A DNA stretch of 64,000 bases from Aspidiotus rigidus (taxonomy: Eukaryota > Arthropoda > Insecta > Hemiptera > Diaspididae), in NCBI GenBank assembly GCA_035079385.1, contig JAVHKY010000003.1:9403501-9467500 (forward strand), in the 5' to 3' direction. Position 1 is the stretch's first letter. Each line of letters starts with the position of its first letter. Positions 58,470 through 64,000 of the stretch are shown here, in pieces. The notes beneath the pieces are model-generated. The model was given only the letters and a program-made list of their open reading frames with translations, had not been told where the DNA came from and did no database searches. The position numbers were made by a program, and so were the translations under genes.

Positions 58470-58828
58470 CTGTCGTGGATGTTGAACACGGCCACGTCGT
58501 CTGTATCGTCAATTTGGAAATAGCGAGCCATTTCGGAAGCGCCTTTGTACACCTTAATCAACCAGAAATGCGCCGAATACATCGACGTCCGATTGGCCAA
58601 TTCCGATACATTGCTCGGATTTGTATACACGGCGAGGGTATGCAGTACAAGCGGCGAGTATTTAGCTCGATCTTCGACCGTTATTTGGTGACTTTTGCGG
58701 AATGTATTACAATCGCTCTCCGTCGTATCGCCGACGACGAGACTGCAGCTCGATATAAACACGATTACCATAAAACCTAACATCATATTCGACCCGGCTG
58801 TCCGATAATATAATCTTTCCAAATTCAA
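58470..58828 (-). CDS. First coding exon of a putative secreted host protein
   Basis: The frame starts with a methionine at 58828, or more likely at the two adjacent methionines 14-15 codons in (MMLGFMVIVFISSCSLVVG), which begin a typical signal peptide followed by DTTESDC. About 95 residues of mature, compositionally normal protein follow: ITVEDRAKYSPLVLHTLAVY, then possible N-glycosylation sites NVS and NRT, then MYSAHFWLIKVYKGASEMAR. The open frame ends only because it runs into an intron: exon text CGACAG is followed by GTGAGC at 58469-58464, a consensus splice donor. The next exon is not identifiable here. The pattern recalls the N-terminal part of insect growth-factor-like secreted proteins such as Vein, but I am not certain of that. 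Confidence 0.65.
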
Positions 58829-60308
58829 AAAGTTCGCGCTTTATTCCAATTAGCGACGTTCATACTCGCCCTATGGATAATTCACGTGTGCGGTCGGGCC
58901 ATCTAATAAATGAGTAGTGACAGCTTCGATGTTACCGAAGACTCCTGCAACAAATACAAATTTACCCCTTATTACAATTGTATAATGTTGGTCGTTCTAC
59001 TGTTCACTACTGAAATCGTAATTTCGCTAACGAGAGCGCATTACCATTCGTCCTTCAACGTATTTTAGTTTAAAATAATATCCGGTACATATCACCCTCT
59101 AACGTAAGTTGTGGTTGTTTTTCGCTCTTTCGCTAACTCGTAGATTTATATTTAACGGTCACGCGCTAAGCAATACTCACGCGGATATTACGCTAACGAC
59201 ATAATACATCCTTTTTAATTTATTAAAACAAAAGTGACGTGCCACAGCCTACATCGGGAACAGAATAATATATTGGTCATGATAATGCTCAATCATCGTT
59301 TGAGTCGCAGCGTTAATTAATGGCTTAATGATATTGACGCGCCAGAACCTATTGTTGATTACAAAATACTGAACGTTGCACGATGGTAACTCAGGACCGT
59401 ATGCGCGGTGAGGTGGATATCGCTATCCTGCGCCTTCATTCGCTTCTTTCATCGAGAAATTCAGAAACAGGAGTATTCTTATAATTATTCATTTTTGGAG
59501 CTGGAGCACTGTTGAAGATGGGTAACAAGAACAGAAGTACTCCCTGAAATATCTTTTGCATCAAGTATTTTTGGGGTTGAGAGTGTTATAATTTCAGTCA
59601 TGGAGGATAAAAATAAGTATACAAACTTTTAAAATTTACTCCACTACCGATGCTCTCAACCATATAAAAATGATCCTCCTTCGATTCTTTTTTTCTTTCG
59701 TCGAAAAATGTGCTTGATCTTCATAACTATGAAGGAGTGTTGACTACAAAACTCTCCCCCAGGGCTGTGCGGTCAGACTTACAGAGAAAACCTATATGAA
59801 AAGTATTACAATATTGAGTGACTTTTAAATTTTGACCGGGGAAATGAAATTTAAAAATTGATATACTAATATGAGCCTCTCACGAGATATTGAAAGGTGA
59901 CCACCAGTACAGATTATGAGTCAGCAGTGTATGGCACGATTAGTACAGAAATAATGACAAGTAGATACTGGTAGTATTGATAAAGTGTTTACTTCTTTCA
60001 GAAAGATAAGGAATGAAGAGGAAATTGGACGAAAAAATCTCCTGGCCTGCGCAAGCTCTCGTTTTCATGACGAGTCATTTCCACGATTCGCTATGAAAGT
60101 CCGGACTTACTTCTTCCATGTTGTATTTTCTAAAACATTGTCAAAAAATGGAGTGCGTGACCACCTGAAATAGGTCATTTCCGGATCGGGACACATTAAT
60201 AAGAGCACGGCAGAAGAAGAAGAGCACATATAGATTTCATAGAATATTCGGGGTGCAGAATAAAATATCTGTCCTCATAAGGAGGAGCCACTGTGAAATT
60301 CTCTAGTA
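58829..60308. other. Presumed 5' flank of the exon and unannotated DNA
   Basis: Upstream (higher coordinates) of the minus-strand exon. No clear TATA box or initiator can be assigned. Beyond about 59400 the sequence shows nothing recognisable. Confidence 0.35.
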
Positions 60309-60360
60309 CAGTGTTTCTCAACCGCTGTGCCGCAAGCCCGCCTCAGGTGTGCCACAAAAT
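60309..60360 (+). mobile_element. Possible hAT-type terminus
   Basis: cagtgtttctcaaccgctgt then gccgcaagc resembles the ends of many insect hAT elements (CAGTG..TCTCAACC..GTGCC). The matching right end (gttgagaaacactg) was not found in the window, so this is an isolated end or a chance match. Confidence 0.35.
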
Positions 60361-60957
60361 TTTTATCAAAAACATAAATTAACATAAACTAAGAAAACAA
60401 TTGTCATTTTTTTTTATTTACTCAAAAAAGTAATCATAAGCACTATCTGATCGATGTGTTCCAATTTTTGAATGATTTCAGTTCTACTTATAATTAGCTA
60501 CTTAAACTTGAGTCCAAACCTGCACCCACTGTCATAAGAATCGAGAATTTTCCGCGACTTGGCTAAAAATACAGATTATATTTCATGTTTTCTCGTAAAT
60601 TTCGGAATTAGAAGAGCACAGAGGGTTTCCAGTAAATGCAGAAAATATCCAGACTTTTTCGTATATTGGTGGCAAAATTTTATTGAATCCCGGCGGAAGA
60701 TGAAAACTCTTGTTTCCCGGAACCGCACTATAGAGAAAGAAGGGTGAGGCCTCATATAGCCATTTTGTAGGCCACAAATTCTGAAATTAGGAGGAGGAAA
60801 TCACAAAGAGGAGTGTACAACCCGAAGGTGTAACAATTTATACTGAACCACACAAGAAACAGGCGCTAAACCTTTTCGGTTAAACAACCAGCATCGGAGC
60901 GTAAACGAAAGCGACTGAATCCAACATCAACAAAGACAGAGAGAGTTAACCAGAAGA

Positions 60958-62290
60958 TCATGATTTAACCAGCGAGTCATCGAAGTTTGAATCATTCTCA
61001 TATACTAGCTCAATCAGACCCTCATCAGGAATAAACCTGTTTAACACAGTGAAGTCTTCGATATTCCGGTGCCGTATGACTTCTATATTTTCTAAAGCCA
61101 ACCGCTTAAAATATGGGTTCTCCCTATGGAGGAGGGTACCAGAGCCCTCCTTCAATTTATGGCCACTCTCAAGTAGATGATCGGCAAAAGCCGACTCACC
61201 TGAATTACCCTTCTCCCACGCTTTTTTATGCTCCTCAATTCTTGTTTGGAGTTGACGCCCGGTCATCCCTACATAAATACCCCGGCAATCGTTGCAAACT
61301 ATGCTGTATACCCCACTCCTCTTGACTAGAGGAATCGGGTCCTTCAATTTTACTAATAAACTTCTTACCGTGTTAACATTATAAAACGCCGGCCGGAACC
61401 CAAAAGGACCGAGTACACGGGCCAACTTCAATGAGAACATGCCCAAGTACGGGAGTCTAATCCAACGTTTTCTACTGTTGTGCAAATCCCTAGGGAGGGA
61501 GATGGTGGAATTGAGGCATTTTCTCGCAAGCCTCCTTCGGACCATTAAGTCAATGTCCACTCTAACTTAGTTCACTCTGGCCAGGTACTTAATCGTCCCT
61601 AGTTCCTTCTGGAAAGCATCCTGACTCAAGGGAATACTAGTCAGTCGATGTATCAAACTATCGAAGGTAGCGACTTGTGTGCAGCGGGACAGAAAGATGA
61701 CCCATGGATTGTTATATCAGTCGAAGTTTCTTTTCTATAAATACCAAATTCATGGACGCCATCTCTAATAAATATGGACAAATCCAAGAAATTTATTAAT
61801 AATCCGCCAACTTCCAGAGTGAATTTTATGGAAGGATATCGGCCATTTAAGTGAGAAAGGAACTCACTAAGGAGTTCCACTGGGCCAGTCCACGCGCACA
61901 ATATGTCGTCTACGTATGCCAGTAAAATACGTCATTTAAAAGTACCTGGCCTGAAGAAAACAATTCGATTTCAAATCTGGACATGAATACCTCCTATATC
62001 AATGAGCTCAAAGGGGACCCAATAGGGATCCCCACTTCTTCTGAGAATTCAAAAAATTTCCCCTCGAATTTACAAAAATTGGGAGTCCAATAAACTCTTA
62101 CAAGGTCGAAGAATTCCACCAACTCCTCATGAGGGACTCCAGTTTTTACAAGCAATTCGCCCATATGTTGGATAGCGACATCCTTCAGGATGTGAGGAAA
62201 TAATCCCACCACATTAATGGAACACAAAATCGTTTCCCCAGGGAGGCGTACATCCTTCAACCTCTCCGTCAAAGCAGCTGATCAAATGTT
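60958..62290 (-). pseudogene. Penelope-like element, best-preserved copy
   Basis: Minus strand, 5'-truncated near 62290. The RT palm reads CSINVVGLFPHI, then CKFEGKFFEFSEEVGIPIGS and PLSSLI (61994-62235). The active-site box LLAYVDDILCAW follows in another frame (about 61926-61891), then INFLDLSIFIRDGVHEFGIY. The last 200 codons (61560-60958) are one open frame: KRWIRLPYLG linker at residues 31-40, GIY-YIG core RSGVYSIVCNDCRGIYVGMT at 81-100 with the CX2C pair C89/C92, conserved R102 and R107, EEHK at 109-112, SAFADHLLESGH at 123-134, and an acidic tail. GIY-YIG nucleases nick DNA to prime integration. Frameshifts near 61640 and 61900-61990 keep the whole from being functional. Confidence 0.92.
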
Positions 62291-62399
62291 ACCAATGTTA
62301 TTCTTATGGGAATCAATATATTAACTGGATGATGTGCGCAATATTGTTTTCAAATATCACATTGCGACGTCACAGGTAATGGATTTTATGAACCTCAAA

Positions 62400-62612
62400 G
62401 GACCCACACAAACAAACGACCAAATGACTGAACGACTGAACGACCAAACGACTAAACAACCAAACGACCAAACGACTAAACGACAAAACGATCAAACGAC
62501 CAAACGACCAAACAAACAAACGACCAAACGACCAAACGACCAAACAAACAAACAAACAAACAAACAAACAAACAAACAAACAAACAAACAAACACACAAA
62601 CAAACAAACAAG
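62400..62612. repeat. Microsatellite (AAACGACC)n grading into (AAAC)n
   Basis: Words aaacgaccaaacgac and gactgaacgac give way to caaacaaacaaacaaacaaa at 62541-62610. Open frames over it on both strands are repeat artefacts. Confidence 0.95.
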
Positions 62613-63880
62613 GCACCATGGATCGAGTTTGTGTATCTTCTTTTGGGTCTAGATTTAGATCCGTTCGATGCAGTAGGGTGGTGGGTCGGAAAATTGGCAT
62701 AGAGATAATGTTCCCAACAAGTTATCGGTATACTATAATGTTGTGAGTTTGGAGATTATCAGCTAGATCAAGTCGGACATCTGGGGAAGGGGTTTAGCTA
62801 TGGAGAAATGGATGATATGATAGGGGTAGGTGGTTCAATTTGAGGTGTTTGAATAGTTCCCTGGAATCCACAGGAAAGAGACAGATGTAGAACTGGATGA
62901 TAGTGATTGCAGGAGTAAATTAATGCGCTGATTTAGGGAGTTAGTTGAATAAGAGTCCTGTACATCCCGGAAAGATGAAAGTGAGTTGATTAACAGTAGA
63001 AATTTGAGCTGGGGGTGAGGAGAGATGGAGATGAGAAAGATAAGAGTATATGGAGTTTAGTTTAGAGAAAATGGAGACCGAATTTTTCGATCAACTACTG
63101 ATTATGACTCCTTGGATCGAGTATGCGTATCCTAATTTGGACCCAGATTTAGATCCGTCGGTAAAAAAGTTTGGTGGCTCGGAAAAAATTGGTATTGAGA
63201 TAATGTTCCTGATGAGTTGTCGGTATTATAGTGTAGATCGAGTCGGATATTTGGGAGAGGGTTTAGCTATACAGAAGTGGATGATATGATAGGGGGTAGT
63301 AGGTTCAACTTGAGATGATTGAATAATTAAGTCTTAAGAGGAAGGATGAGAGAATTATGTAGGCAGAGTGCGGGAGTGTAGATTGGAAGGTGAATGAATT
63401 GAGCTGTGGATACAAGAAAATTGACAATGGAAGTTCGGAAGCGGCATCTGAAGGGAGGAGGAGTTGCTAGCTTCAACGCAGAGACTGAGAGTGGGGCTAG
63501 ATCGTTGTGCGCCGAGGGCTTGATTTACTTCAAAAGCAAATAATTATATTGACAGACAGAAAATAGTAATATGGTTTATCATGAAAGAAGAACCGATGAT
63601 TTTGTTGAGTTTTTGCCTTGCATACTGAACAGTGGATCGAAGAGAGGAGAGTCGGATAGATAGGAAAAAGTTGAGTGGGTGGTTACTGCGTAATATCAGT
63701 TGGGAACATTATCAGTAACGGGATGCGACCTTTTGCAGAGAATATATTTTTTGGTAAGTGAGGTGTCACAGGGACAGTCGGGTGCTGTTGATTTAAAGTG
63801 CCGTCCAACAGCGAGAAGGCAATAATAGGACAATAAGTTCACGGTTGACGATTGGTTAATAAATATAGTTCGGTGTTATA
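62613..63880 (-). pseudogene. Decayed LINE with RNase H, with an internal duplication
   Basis: On the minus strand, short blocks match the protein at 46241-47580: SSPTLSLCVEAS near 63500 (there SPSLSLCAEAA), NIRLDL-type text near 63250, LLLINSLSSF near 63000 and VSFLWIPGN near 62870 (RNase H). All are broken by stops. A segment of about 240 bp (62618-62860) is repeated at 63104-63330 (ggatcgagt.tg.gtatc, gacccagatttagatccgt, gagataatgttcc, gatgatatgataggggg), so one copy is out of order relative to the protein. Confidence 0.65.
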
Positions 63881-64000
63881 ATGCGCGCAGTACGGTCACA
63901 AGTCAAGTGAAAATAAATGTGTTTAGGTGTGGAAGTGTGATTTTCACAGATTCAGCGAATTGAAAAAATTTCTGAGGGTGTGGTATCAATCAGAGAACAT
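63881..64000. other. Window end, nothing recognised
   Basis: The sequence continues without a feature I can name. Confidence 0.3.

Noticed and set aside
60880..60960. Hammerhead ribozyme near the PLE ends
   Set aside because: I looked for CTGATGA followed by a stem and GAAA on both strands across the window. Candidates such as those near 11868, 31665 and 50030 cannot form stem II next to GAAA.
62334..62702. 122-residue open frame
   Set aside because: It is read through the AAACGACC/AAAC microsatellite.

Overview
This is eukaryotic nuclear DNA, AT-rich by eye, almost certainly from an arthropod and most likely an insect. The evidence is the mix of non-LTR retrotransposons (RTE, I/R1-like with RNase H, Jockey/CR1-like), several Penelope-like elements (PLEs) with a GIY-YIG domain, Mutator-like, mariner, pogo-type and other terminal-inverted-repeat (TIR) elements, many minisatellites, and no operon structure. 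I cannot name the species from sequence alone.

Only one stretch looks like host coding sequence: a minus-strand first exon at 58470-58828, with a signal peptide and a consensus splice donor. Everything else I can recognise is mobile or repetitive, in various stages of decay, separated by intergenic or intronic DNA in which I see nothing.

Layout. 1-6.7 kb: a tandem duplication, a hairpin and a 9-bp-TSD MITE. 6.7-11.5 kb: a long inverted repeat enclosing a LINE 3' end joined to a PLE, then a second decayed PLE and the most diverged copy of a satellite cassette. 12.5-16.0 kb: a near-perfect giant palindrome (arms about 1.1 kb) with a pogo-type element inserted in its right arm. 16-21.7 kb: dispersed inverted repeats, a foldback tandem array and a LINE remnant. 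24.8-28.6 kb: a satellite cassette, an AT-rich tandem array, a PLE, a tRNA-type SINE and a LINE scrap. 30.2-32.1 kb: a palindromic MITE, a minisatellite and a cassette variant carrying an array of TGACGTCA sites. 32.3-36.8 kb: two inverted copies of an unidentified sequence flanking a Mutator-like transposon (TIRs, 9-bp TSD, transposase remnant) that itself holds a PLE remnant. 41.6-48.7 kb: a full-length RTE retrotransposon carrying a four-layer nest (RTE, then an I/R1-type LINE, then a satellite cassette, then a mariner MITE). 50.3-51.0 kb: another cassette. 52.4-54.5 kb: a TCGA-rich repeat, a Jockey/CR1-like LINE and a 392-bp (AAT)n tract. 55.7-58.0 kb: minisatellites split by two MITEs, then an extremely AT-rich island. 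58.5 kb: the host exon. 60.3-64 kb: a hAT-like terminus, the best-preserved PLE, a microsatellite and a LINE remnant.

The item most likely to be undescribed is the satellite cassette family: five copies share conserved, partly inverted end modules, while their interiors range from about two diverged 45-bp monomers, through 11-12-monomer arrays, to an unrelated interior with TGACGTCA repeats. It looks like a non-autonomous mobile unit that carries and seeds satellite DNA.
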